A DNA stretch of 6,240 bases from Alphaproteobacteria bacterium (GCA_017353855.1 JAFMSA010000266.1:1-6240); one strand, 5' to 3'. Shown: positions 1 through 6,240, counted from the first letter of the stretch. Notes: generated by a model from the letters alone, not told the origin. Numbers and translations: made by a program.

Positions 1-147
1 CGATACCGTCCTGGCGGGGAGCGGGCTTTTCGTGTAGTCCTCGACCTCCGGTGCCGCAGGTCGCTCAAAATCCGGCCCGACAGCGCAGCCGCTGAGCGCG
101 GCCGCAATTGCGAGCAGGCAGCCGCCCGCACCGTTGAGGCTGCGCAT
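1..147 (-). CDS. RND efflux outer-membrane factor lipoprotein (NodT/CusC-type), N-terminal fragment
   Basis: This is the start of the outer-membrane channel subunit of the tripartite pump. Only 49 codons lie in the window and the gene runs off the left edge. Reading from the ATG at 147-145, there is a short hydrophobic signal segment (about residues 10-18) and a lipobox Leu-Ser-Gly-Cys with Cys21 as the predicted lipidated residue. Directly after it comes Ala-Val-Gly-Pro-Asp-Phe, then a Pro/Ala-rich stretch. The GC-x-VGPD-Y/F start is typical of NodT-family outer-membrane factors, which form trimeric beta-barrel and alpha-helical tunnels. The ATG lies 2 bases after the pump gene's stop codon. 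The only Shine-Dalgarno-like bases (AGGG) touch the start, so translation is probably coupled to the pump gene. The family call rests on the N-terminus and the operon position; the channel domain itself is outside the window. Confidence 0.85.
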   Translation of the reverse strand, partial: MRSLNGAGGCLLAIAAALSGCAVGPDFERPAAPEVEDYTKSPLPARTVS

Positions 148-149
148 CC

Positions 150-3100
150 CTATTCGGCCGGTGCAGGTTGCCGGGCTCCGAGCGGTATCGTGCGGCGCGA
201 AAAGAGGTCGATCAGCACAGGCAGGACCAGCAAGATCAATATTGGAGCCATAAAACTGCCGCCGACCACGACCACGGCGAGTGGCTTTTGGACCTGCGAG
301 CCGATCCCCGCGGAAACCGCCGCCGGCAATAGTCCGACACAGGCGACGATGCAGGTCATTACCACCGGGCGCATCTTGACGAGGCAGGCGCGCGCAAGAG
401 CCGCACGGCGCTCGGCGCCGGCGTCAATCAGGGTATTGAAATAAGCGATGACGATGATCCCATTCATTGCCGAGATGCCGAACAGTGCGACAAAGCCGAT
501 CGCCGCCGAAACGCTGAACGGCATTCCAATCAGCGCCAGTGCAAGGATCCCGCCGGTCAGGCCCATCGGCATTGCGGCTGCCGCAATCATAGTGTCGATA
601 ATCGAACCGAAGCTAACAAACAGAAGCATGCAAATGAGGGCGAGGCTGAGTGGCACTGCGATCGCGAGCCGTTCGATCGCCTCTTGCAATTCGCCGAATT
701 CGCCGACCCATTCAATACGCGAGCCGGGCGGCAATGCCACCTGCGCCGCGACTTTGCGCTGGGCCTCGAGCACTGCGCTTCCGAGATCCCGATCCCGCAC
801 GCTGAATTTAATCGGTATATAACGCTCTTGATTTTCGCGATAGATAAAAGACGGGCCCGAGACAAGCCTCACCTTGGCCACATCGCCGAGCGGGATCGGG
901 ACGACCCCGCTGCCGCTCGGATTGGTTGCGCCGACCGTGATATGTCGGATTGCATCGAGGCTTTGGCGGTACTGCGGCGCGAGGCGGACGATGATTGGGA
1001 AATTGCGGTCGCTGCCATATTCGTAGACATTGCCGGCAGTCGTGCCGCCGATCGCCGCCTGGATCGTCGTGTTGATATCACCGGGAGCCAGGCCATAGCG
1101 TGCCGCGCGTTCGCGGTCGATATCGATGTTTACGGTCGGCTGGCCGACCGTATCGAAGACGGCGAGATCGGTAACGCCGGGAACCGTCTTCATCACCTGC
1201 TTTATCTTGTAGGCGGTCTTCTGAATCGCGTCGAGATCGTTGCCGTACAGCTTGATCGAGTTCTCGCCCTTTACTCCGGAGGCCGCTTCCTCGACGTTGT
1301 CCTGGATGTATTGCGAGAAGTTGAAATCGACACCCGGAAATTCTGCCGCAAGCGTATCGCTGATTTTCTGGGTCAGCTTCTCCTTGTCGACACCCTCGGG
1401 CCAGGTATCGGCCGGCTTGAGCGGCAAGTTGAATTCGGCATTAAAAAAGCCCGTGGCATCGGTGCCGTCGTCCGGCCTGCCGAGCTGCGAGATGACGGTG
1501 ACGACTTCGGGAAAGCCGCGAATGATCCGGCGCATATGGTTGACGTAGGGGGCGGCCTCTTCGAGCGAAATCGTTGGCGGCAAGGTGGCGCGGATCCACA
1601 GATTGCCCTCCTCAAGATGGGGCAGGAACTCGAGTCCCAATGCCCGCACCCCGAGTAGCGCCAATATCGCGAGGACCGCCGCCCCGCTGAGCGTCACGAT
1701 ACGGTTGGCAAGCGCGAAGTTGAGCAGCGGCTCATAGATGCGGCGCAAGCCGCGCACGATCAGCGTCTCGGTCTCGCGCACCCGGTCCGGTAAGAGCAGC
1801 GCGCTCAATGCCGGCGAAATCGTGAAGGTGGCGATCAGTCCTCCGGCGATAGCGTAGGCATAGGTCTTGGCCATCGGGCCAAAGATGTGTCCTTCGACGC
1901 CGCTCAGTGTGAACAGCGGAACAAAACCTGCAATGATGATGCCGGCAGCGAAAAAGATCGCCTGATTGACCTCGCTCGCCGATCGCAAGATCGTCCTCAG
2001 CTTGCCGGTCAGGCCGTATCGCTGGGCGACGCCGACGGTCGCATACTCATGGTGCTGCTCGCCTTCGCTCAGGTGGCGGAAGATGTTCTCGACCATGATC
2101 ACGGTCGCGTCGACGATCAGTCCAAAATCGATGGCGCCCACCGACAGCAGATTCGCCGACTCTCCCCTCAGCACCATTATCGTGATCGCAAAGAACAGGG
2201 CGAACGGGATCGTCGCCGCGACGATAACGGCAGTGCGCAAATTCCCGAGGAACATCCACTGCACGAAAAAGATCAGCACGATGCCGAAGATCATGTTGTG
2301 CAACACTGTGTGCGTCGTGACGTTGATCAACTCCCGGCGGTCGTAGATCTTCTCCAGATGCACACCCGGCGGGAGAATGCCGGCGCTGTTGATTTTCTCG
2401 ACCTCGGCCTCGACGCGGCGGATGGTGGGCAGACTCTGTTCGCCGCGGCGCATCAAGACGGTGCCCTGGACGATATCATCGTGATCGTCCTGCCCGACGA
2501 TGCCGAGACGCGGCTTGTGGCCGACGATTACTGTGGCGATGTCTTTGACGTAGACCGGCGAACCGTTGTTAGACGTCAACATCGTGTTCCGCAGATCGTC
2601 CAACGTGTGAATCAGCCCGACGCCACGCACGACGGCAGATTGCGGGCCGAAATTGACGGTCTGTCCGCCGACATTGATATTGCTGTTGTTGAGGGTTTGC
2701 AGCATCTGCGGCAAGGTGAGACCGTAAGCAAGCAGCTTGTCGAGATCCACGGTGATCTCGTAAGTCTTGGTCATGCCGGCCCAGCCGCTGACGTCCAAGA
2801 CCCCGGGCACCGCCTTGAACCGACGTTCGAGCACCCAGTCCTGGAGTGTCTTAAGGTCGGTGACCGAATAGCCGGGCGGACCGACGATACGGTACCGGTA
2901 GATCTCGCCGGTGGGGCTGTCGGGGTTGATTTGCGGTGTCGCCCCGTTGGGCAGCGGCGAGAGCTGCGATAGCCGATTGATCACCCGTTGCTCGGCCTGA
3001 TCATAAGTGAAGTTATAGGTGAACTGCACTTTTACGTCCGACAGCCCGAACAGGGAGATTGTTCGCACGGCGGTCACGTGCGGAATCCCTGCCATCTGGA

Positions 3101-3308
3101 TTTCGATCGGTATCGTGATGTAGCGCTCGATCTCCTCCGCCGATTGCCCCGCATTCTGCGTGATGACATCGACCATCGGCGGCACCGGATCGGGATAAGC
3201 CTCGATGTTGAGCTTGATAAAGCTGATGATGCCGGCGACGAAAACGAACACCAGCAGCGCGACGATCAGGACGCGTTGCTTGAGCGCAAGGGCGACGACC
3301 GCGTTCAT
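150..3308 (-). CDS. Heavy-metal efflux RND transporter, inner-membrane pump (CzcA/CusA family)
   Basis: This is a complete inner-membrane proton/substrate antiporter of 1052 residues, the usual length for HME-RND pumps. The architecture is standard. TM1 spans about residues 12-30, followed by a large periplasmic domain to about 330. TM2-TM6 lie at about 335-507, TM7 at 533-553, a second periplasmic domain at 560-875, and TM8-TM12 at about 878-1035. TM4 carries Asp394-Phe-Gly, Asp400 and Glu407-Asn. This matches the spacing of the DFG/D/E residues needed for proton relay and metal transport in CzcA. The motif reads DATVIMVEN where CzcA, from memory, has DGAVIIVEN. The three periplasmic/cleft methionines of E. 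coli CusA align, by eye, with Ile572, Asn623 and Glu674, which argues against a Cu/Ag pump. The gene starts 22 bases after the adaptor's stop. The Shine-Dalgarno is weak, and the start codon sits in a small inverted repeat (separate entry). Exact substrate unknown. Confidence 0.96.
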   Translation of the reverse strand: MNAVVALALKQRVLIVALLVFVFVAGIISFIKLNIEAYPDPVPPMVDVITQNAGQSAEEIERYITIPIEIQMAGIPHVTAVRTISLFGLSDVKVQFTYNFTYDQAEQRVINRLSQLSPLPNGATPQINPDSPTGEIYRYRIVGPPGYSVTDLKTLQDWVLERRFKAVPGVLDVSGWAGMTKTYEITVDLDKLLAYGLTLPQMLQTLNNSNINVGGQTVNFGPQSAVVRGVGLIHTLDDLRNTMLTSNNGSPVYVKDIATVIVGHKPRLGIVGQDDHDDIVQGTVLMRRGEQSLPTIRRVEAEVEKINSAGILPPGVHLEKIYDRRELINVTTHTVLHNMIFGIVLIFFVQWMFLGNLRTAVIVAATIPFALFFAITIMVLRGESANLLSVGAIDFGLIVDATVIMVENIFRHLSEGEQHHEYATVGVAQRYGLTGKLRTILRSASEVNQAIFFAAGIIIAGFVPLFTLSGVEGHIFGPMAKTYAYAIAGGLIATFTISPALSALLLPDRVRETETLIVRGLRRIYEPLLNFALANRIVTLSGAAVLAILALLGVRALGLEFLPHLEEGNLWIRATLPPTISLEEAAPYVNHMRRIIRGFPEVVTVISQLGRPDDGTDATGFFNAEFNLPLKPADTWPEGVDKEKLTQKISDTLAAEFPGVDFNFSQYIQDNVEEAASGVKGENSIKLYGNDLDAIQKTAYKIKQVMKTVPGVTDLAVFDTVGQPTVNIDIDRERAARYGLAPGDINTTIQAAIGGTTAGNVYEYGSDRNFPIIVRLAPQYRQSLDAIRHITVGATNPSGSGVVPIPLGDVAKVRLVSGPSFIYRENQERYIPIKFSVRDRDLGSAVLEAQRKVAAQVALPPGSRIEWVGEFGELQEAIERLAIAVPLSLALICMLLFVSFGSIIDTMIAAAAMPMGLTGGILALALIGMPFSVSAAIGFVALFGISAMNGIIVIAYFNTLIDAGAERRAALARACLVKMRPVVMTCIVACVGLLPAAVSAGIGSQVQKPLAVVVVGGSFMAPILILLVLPVLIDLFSRRTIPLGARQPAPAE

Positions 3309-3318
3309 GTATATGAAC
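3303..3318 (-). promoter_or_regulatory. Inverted repeat enclosing the pump gene's start codon
   Basis: Perfect 6-bp arms (GTTCAT and ATGAAC) are separated by 4 bases. In the minus-strand transcript the 3' arm begins with the AUG start of the pump gene, so a hairpin here would tie up the start codon. Only a weak ATCGGG Shine-Dalgarno-like element precedes it. Together with the 22-base gap to the adaptor stop, this suggests that ribosomes finishing the adaptor open the start site. The repeat is seen directly; its role is inferred, and a 6-bp repeat can occur by chance. Confidence 0.35.
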
Positions 3319-3330
3319 CCGATCCGCGGT

Positions 3331-4593
3331 TTAGTCCGTCCGGGCGGCGCGATCGATAAAGACGGTGCCGCTCGTCACGACCTTTTCGCCCGGCGACAAG
3401 CCGGCGCGGATCTCGACCATACCGTCACTGATCCGTCCGGTGCGGACCTCGCGCAGCGCCAAAGTGTCGCCCTCGCCGGCAACCCAGACGCGCGCCCGCT
3501 CCCCTTCATAGACGATTGCGCTCGGCGGCACCGCCGGTGCCGTCGACGCCTCACCGGTGATGATGCTGAAATTCGCGAACATGCCGGGCTTCAAGGCCCC
3601 GTCGGGGTTTTCGACATCCGCACGAACCGGCAGGCGGTGCGTAGTCGGATCTATCGACGGCGCGACGTATGAGACCTTTCCCTTGAAAGCGCGACCCGGA
3701 TAGGCCAGCACATGCACTTCGAGCGGCAGGCCCACCTTCATCAACGGCGCATCGACCTCCCGGACATTCGCGATCAGGTACACCGTGGACAGATCGCTGA
3801 TCGTGTAGACCGGATTCGTAGCGCCCGCAGCCTCGCTGTTGATGTACTGACCCACCCCGATCTGGCGCTGCATAATCGTGCCGCGGACCGGCGCCGTCAC
3901 AGTCGCCACTGAATCGAGCTTCTGCGTCGGCAAGGCTTCGAGCGCGGCGATTTCCTGGTCGGTCTTGCCGAGGATGCGCAGCCGGCGACGCACCGCGTGC
4001 AGCGCGATCTCATTGCTGCGGACTGTGTTCAGTGCGGTGATCAGATCGGTCTGAGCCTGCTGCCAATCCTTTAGCGAACCGCCTTGCGCCAAGTAGAGTT
4101 CATGGGCACGCTTCTCGGTAGTCTGCGCCATTTTGAGCTGCGAGCGGGAGCTTTGCAGATTGGCGAGCGCAGTGATCAGGTCGTTTTGCGCCTGCACTAA
4201 CTCGCTCGCATTAATGACAAAAAGCGGAGCGCCGGGCTCGACGACATCGCCGAGCATCCCAATCACCTTCGTGACACGTCCGGAGTAAGGCGAGAAGACC
4301 GGCGTGGTCAGATCGTCATCAACGGCGATCGTCCCCTCGGTAACCTGCTCGGGAAGAAAGGCTCTGAGCGTCACGGGCTCGAGCTTGAGTGTCCGCCATT
4401 GCTCCTGCGTGGGCCGGAGGGTTCCCACCGGATCTGTCGATTTTGCGGATTGAACGGGTTCCGGTCGCTGGGCGCGGGACTGCCAGACCCATGCTGCAGC
4501 CGCGGCCCCGATGCCGGCGGCCAGCACGAAGGCGATTGATTTCGTACGGCGCAGGCGTTTCCCCGAAATCGGCGACTTGGCATCCCCTGCCAT
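3331..4593 (-). CDS. Periplasmic adaptor (membrane fusion protein) of the RND efflux system, CusB/CzcB-like
   Basis: This 420-residue adaptor would join the inner-membrane pump to the outer-membrane channel. A basic cytoplasmic start (Lys/Arg at residues 12-18) is followed by one membrane anchor or uncleaved signal at about 19-37. There is no lipobox. The first half of the lipoyl-like (hairpin) domain lies around residues 98-127 (SPYSGRVTKV, then GDVVEPGAPLF). A Gln/Leu/Ala-rich coiled coil runs over about 130-215. The second lipoyl half is around 230-251 (TAPVRGTI). The beta-barrel and membrane-proximal domains follow (about 263-410), including TTHRLPVRADVENPDG and LKPGMFANF, which are typical of this family. 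There is no His/Cys-rich metal-binding extension. I chose the ATG at 4593 over the adjacent in-frame TTG at 4596 because the G-rich ribosome-binding stretch (GGGGGCAGG, 4606-4598) then has better spacing. It is the first gene of the pump operon. Confidence 0.95.
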   Translation of the reverse strand: MAGDAKSPISGKRLRRTKSIAFVLAAGIGAAAAAWVWQSRAQRPEPVQSAKSTDPVGTLRPTQEQWRTLKLEPVTLRAFLPEQVTEGTIAVDDDLTTPVFSPYSGRVTKVIGMLGDVVEPGAPLFVINASELVQAQNDLITALANLQSSRSQLKMAQTTEKRAHELYLAQGGSLKDWQQAQTDLITALNTVRSNEIALHAVRRRLRILGKTDQEIAALEALPTQKLDSVATVTAPVRGTIMQRQIGVGQYINSEAAGATNPVYTISDLSTVYLIANVREVDAPLMKVGLPLEVHVLAYPGRAFKGKVSYVAPSIDPTTHRLPVRADVENPDGALKPGMFANFSIITGEASTAPAVPPSAIVYEGERARVWVAGEGDTLALREVRTGRISDGMVEIRAGLSPGEKVVTSGTVFIDRAARTD

Positions 4594-4607
4594 CAAACCT
4601 GCCCCCA

Positions 4608-4647
4608 GATCGGCTCAGAGGGAGCCAGAAGCAACTCGGAGCCGATC
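4608..4647 (-). promoter_or_regulatory. 9-bp inverted repeat in the leader just ahead of the adaptor gene
   Basis: The arms GATCGGCTC (4608-4616) and GAGCCGATC (4639-4647) are perfectly complementary with a 22-base spacer. On the transcript the stem would end one base before the GGGGGCAGG ribosome-binding stretch of the adaptor. A second, mutually exclusive hairpin shares one arm: GGCTC (4612-4616) and GAGCC (4622-4626) with a 5-base loop. It could be a regulator-binding dyad or an RNA structure affecting translation. The repeats are seen directly; either role is inference. Confidence 0.4.
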
Positions 4648-4650
4648 GTG

Positions 4651-4806
4651 TCGTCATTGCGAACTCCGACCGACGAAATGAGGGCCTCTCATTGCGAGGC
4701 CCCCGGGCAGCCGCCCTCGGAGCGAACGTTCCGCGGGGGCGCGGATCTCGAAGCCGCCGGGTCTCTCGACGAGATTGCGTTACTGCGCTCGCAGTGACGA
4801 GGCCCC
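4651..4806. repeat. Structured intergenic repeat with CATTGCGA / TCGCAGTGA arms
   Basis: The outer arms TCGTCATTGCGA (4651-4662) and TCGCAGTGACGA (4789-4800) are inverted repeats matching at 11 of 12 positions. A second left copy of the arm, GGGCCTC-TCATTGCGA (4682-4697), pairs with 4789-4805 over 15 positions with one mismatch and one gap. It also forms its own perfect 7-bp hairpin, GGGCCTC/GAGGCCC (4682-4702, 7-base loop). A further imperfect GC-rich hairpin lies at 4712-4741. From memory, arms of this kind (GTCATTGCGAGC ... GCTCGCAATGACG) occur in many interspersed intergenic repeats of Bradyrhizobium-like genomes, so this is probably a degenerate member. No open reading frame of quality crosses it. 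It lies between the likely promoter area and the adaptor start, so it may be transcribed in the operon leader. Confidence 0.55.
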
Positions 4807-4859
4807 TTGATCTGAAGAACTTCGCGTTCCCGATGCCAAACCCGAACGTCGCGAGCAAC

Positions 4860-5129
4860 TTAGCCGCCCCCGGCTTTCGGCGATCTTTCCAGCGGATTAC
4901 CATTTGGTAATGTGCACGGCGGCTCGCAGGCGCCGCCGCCTGTGCTCGGCAAGCTCCTCGTCACGGCCTGTTCCACGTCCGCAGGCGGCCCGAACGGCAA
5001 ATGGTCGGGGACCTCCCGGACCGCCGTCGTGAACTTGAAGGAGCAGGAACCGACACCGGGGAAGGTCATCTCGACGGAATAGGCCGTCCAGCCGCATATA
5101 GCGGTCGAGTGCCATTTCCTCGTACGCAT
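4860..5129 (-). CDS. Possible small hypothetical protein or remnant of a frameshifted gene
   Basis: An 89-codon reading frame starts at an ATG 33 bases after the kinase stop. An AGAAGG ribosome-binding-like element lies about 4 bases upstream. I do not recognise the protein. Codons 18-62 (5078-4944) have 40 of 45 third positions G or C, against about 26 of 45 first and 24 of 45 second positions, which is the pattern of real genes in this window. The middle (PGVGSCSFKFTTAVREVPDH) reads like a soluble protein. The last 20 or so codons look non-coding and include the 4896-4911 palindrome. The overlapping minus-strand frame from 5163 to 5083 is also coding-like (21 of 27 codons end in G or C), so a longer gene broken by a one-base shift near 5085 is an alternative. 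No signal peptide or membrane segment is visible. Existence and function are both uncertain. Confidence 0.3.
   Translation of the reverse strand: MRTRKWHSTAICGWTAYSVEMTFPGVGSCSFKFTTAVREVPDHLPFGPPADVEQAVTRSLPSTGGGACEPPCTLPNGNPLERSPKAGGG
4896..4911. promoter_or_regulatory. AT-rich perfect palindrome, candidate regulator-binding site
   Basis: ATTACCA and TGGTAAT are perfect 7-bp inverted arms around a central TT. The site is about 300 bases upstream of the adaptor start in otherwise very GC-rich DNA. Its shape recalls the short dyads, such as the cop/cus boxes, bound by metal-responsive OmpR-type regulators, but it matches no specific consensus I can name. It could be the target of the regulator paired with the neighbouring kinase. 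That role is inference; the palindrome is seen directly. Confidence 0.4.
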
Positions 5130-5162
5130 CGGCCCTTCTGGCGGCGATTGCGATCGAGGCCT

Positions 5163-6240
5163 CTAGCCGCTGGTTTTGAACCGCAGCAGTTCCGTCTGAC
5201 TTGCCCTCGGGACGACAACCTCGGCGCGCGGCAGGACGATGCGCGCCACCAGCCCCGGAGCTGCGTCCTCCAAACAGAGCTTCCCCCAATGCAACGAAGC
5301 GATCGCCGTCACGATCGAGAGACCAAGCCCGTTGCCGGGCAGGCTCCGGCTTTGATCGAGCCGGTAGAACCGATCGACGACGCGGGTTCGCTCCATAGGC
5401 GGGATGCCTGGGCCATCGTCCTGAACGATCAGCGAGACGGTCTCGCGTATTTCGATCGCACGAACCTGCACGGTTGAGCCGCTGCCCGCATATTTCAGCG
5501 CGTTGTCGATGAGGTTGGCGAGCGCGCTGGTAAGAAGGTTCTTGTCGCCGAGCGCCAGCGGTCGGCCCTCGATCTTGCTGACAAGAGTGATCCCTTCCGC
5601 CTCGGCAGCCGCGTCGTAGAGCTCGACGACGTCGCTGAGCACCGAGGCCAGCGGTACGTGAGCAAAGGATTGGCGCCGCGCCCCCGATTCCGCTTCGGCA
5701 ATCTGCAGCAGCCTGTCGAGCATCTGGATGAGGTCGTCGACCTGCTGAATGGCAAAACGTGCCGTGCCGGCAAGCTTCGCCGTGCTGGCGTCGGAGCCTA
5801 GCGCCTCTTCGAGCCGGCTGCGGATGCGCCCTAGCGGGGTACGAAGATCATGAGCGATCGCATTGGACACATGCCGCACGCCGTTCATCAGATGCTCGAT
5901 GCGGTCGAGCATGCGGTTGATGTCCCGGTTGAGCCGTCCAAACTCATCCTCCACGTCCGGAATCGGAATCCGGCGGCTAAGGTCGCCCGCCTCTATCTCG
6001 AGAGCGGTGCGGCGGATCGCTCCGACTCTGTGCTCGAGCTGTCTGCGAAATATCAGAGCGCCGCCAATCGCGAGCAGCAAGGCGACGGCTCCGCCTGCCA
6101 GGAGCGCACGCCATACGAGCTGCTCGATCTCTCGCCGGTCCTGCATGTCCCGGCCCACCACGAGGGTCGAACCGTCGGGCAACAGCCGTGGTAGCAGGCG
6201 GCTGAACGACGGGCGCCCGTTGCGCATCACCGCCAGATCG
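5163..6240 (-). CDS. Membrane sensor histidine kinase (HAMP-HisKA-HATPase_c), N-terminus beyond the right edge
   Basis: This is the kinase half of a two-component system. The reading frame is open to the window edge, so the first membrane segment and most of the periplasmic sensor are missing. Numbered from the codon at 6230, the end of the periplasmic part (about 1-37, PDGSTLVVGRD) is followed by a membrane helix (38-61) and HAMP (about 62-115, EAGDLSRRIPI). The dimerisation H-box AHDLRTPLGRI has the phospho-accepting His127 (codon 5852-5850). The ATP-binding domain is complete: N-box LIDNALKY (Asn243), G1 DDGPGIP (271-277), F-box DRFYRLD and G2 GNGLGLSIV (299-307). All catalytic motifs are intact, so it should be active. 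A tail of about 20 residues follows the ATPase fold. Its response regulator is not in the window and, by usual gene order, probably lies just beyond the right edge. Position upstream of and parallel to the efflux operon suggests it controls that operon. The in-frame GTG/ATG at 6230-6225 are internal codons, not starts. Confidence 0.94.
   Translation of the reverse strand, partial: DLAVMRNGRPSFSRLLPRLLPDGSTLVVGRDMQDRREIEQLVWRALLAGGAVALLLAIGGALIFRRQLEHRVGAIRRTALEIEAGDLSRRIPIPDVEDEFGRLNRDINRMLDRIEHLMNGVRHVSNAIAHDLRTPLGRIRSRLEEALGSDASTAKLAGTARFAIQQVDDLIQMLDRLLQIAEAESGARRQSFAHVPLASVLSDVVELYDAAAEAEGITLVSKIEGRPLALGDKNLLTSALANLIDNALKYAGSGSTVQVRAIEIRETVSLIVQDDGPGIPPMERTRVVDRFYRLDQSRSLPGNGLGLSIVTAIASLHWGKLCLEDAAPGLVARIVLPRAEVVVPRASQTELLRFKTSG

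Larger units (their letters stand above)
4597..5162. other. 566-base intergenic region between the sensor kinase and the efflux operon
   Basis: The gap follows the kinase stop and precedes the adaptor start; both genes are on the minus strand. From right to left it holds a coding-like stretch (about 5162-4944), an AT-rich palindrome (4896-4911), 53 bases in which I see nothing (4807-4859), a structured repeat (4651-4806) and an inverted repeat next to the adaptor's ribosome-binding region (4608-4647). I found no convincing sigma-70 -35/-10 pair and no stem followed by a T run. The operon's promoter probably lies in this gap, but it cannot be placed. Confidence 0.7.

Noticed and set aside
684..1658. 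324-codon plus-strand open frame
   Set aside because: It lies fully antisense to the pump gene, its translation is Arg/Asp-rich without domain features, and long antisense frames are expected in GC-rich genes.
1887..2972. 361-codon plus-strand open frame
   Set aside because: It is antisense to the conserved membrane region of the pump; the Asp/His/Arg-rich translation resembles no protein family.
4594..4596. TTG start codon for the adaptor
   Set aside because: The immediately adjacent ATG (4593) is the better codon and better spaced from the G-rich ribosome-binding stretch; the difference is one residue.
4807..4859. Possible -35/-10 pair on the minus strand (TTGGCA with TCAGAT)
   Set aside because: The -10 match is poor and the 18-base spacing is only acceptable; not enough to call a promoter.
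4863..4882. GC-rich stretch considered as an intrinsic terminator
   Set aside because: Only about 4 bp of pairing can be made and there is no T run on either strand.
4319..4903. 194-codon minus-strand frame crossing the adaptor start and the repeat region
   Set aside because: It overlaps the well-supported adaptor in another frame, and its upstream part is Arg/Pro-rich translation of the structured repeat.
4389..4910. 173-codon plus-strand frame over the adaptor start and gap
   Set aside because: It is a shadow of the adaptor and of the inverted-repeat element, with low-complexity Arg-rich translation and no supporting start context.
6225..6230. GTG/ATG as the true start of the histidine kinase
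   Set aside because: The frame stays open to the window edge, and a start here would leave the kinase without its first membrane helix and sensor domain.

Overview
The window is GC-rich DNA with every supportable gene on the minus strand. In transcription order, from high to low coordinates, it holds: the 3' part of a membrane sensor histidine kinase (from the right edge to 5163), a 570-base gap, a periplasmic adaptor (4593 to 3331), an inner-membrane RND pump of the heavy-metal type (3308 to 150), and the first 49 codons of an outer-membrane factor lipoprotein (147 to the left edge). The last three encode the parts of a tripartite CusCBA/CzcCBA-type efflux machine. They are packed with gaps of 22 and 2 bases, so they almost certainly form one operon.

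Organism: the strong third-position GC bias, the NodT-type outer-membrane lipoprotein and the style of the kinase suggest an alphaproteobacterium. An intergenic repeat built on CATTGCGA / TCGCAGTGA arms resembles, from memory, the interspersed repeats of Bradyrhizobium and Rhodopseudomonas. Placement in Hyphomicrobiales is an inference and was not tested by search.

How the genes would work together: the kinase would sense a periplasmic signal and phosphorylate a response regulator that is not in the window. That regulator could then switch on the pump operon. The pump would move substrate from periplasm or inner membrane through the adaptor and outer-membrane channel. It has the DFG-x3-D-x6-E acidic motif of proton-driven divalent-metal pumps, but it lacks the methionines used by the copper/silver pump CusA. 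A divalent cation (Co, Zn, Cd or Ni) is therefore more likely than Cu/Ag, but the substrate cannot be fixed from sequence.

The 4597-5162 gap is the least ordinary part. It contains a coding-like stretch (possible small gene or frameshifted remnant, about 5165-4944), an AT-rich 16-base palindrome (4896-4911), a structured repeat of about 155 bases (4651-4806), and a 9-bp inverted repeat just ahead of the adaptor's ribosome-binding region (4608-4647). Nothing was seen in 4807-4859. No tRNA, rRNA, CRISPR array or insertion sequence was seen. I found no convincing evidence of a new kind of biological system. The core is a well-known efflux system, and the points worth checking are regulatory and concern the gap.
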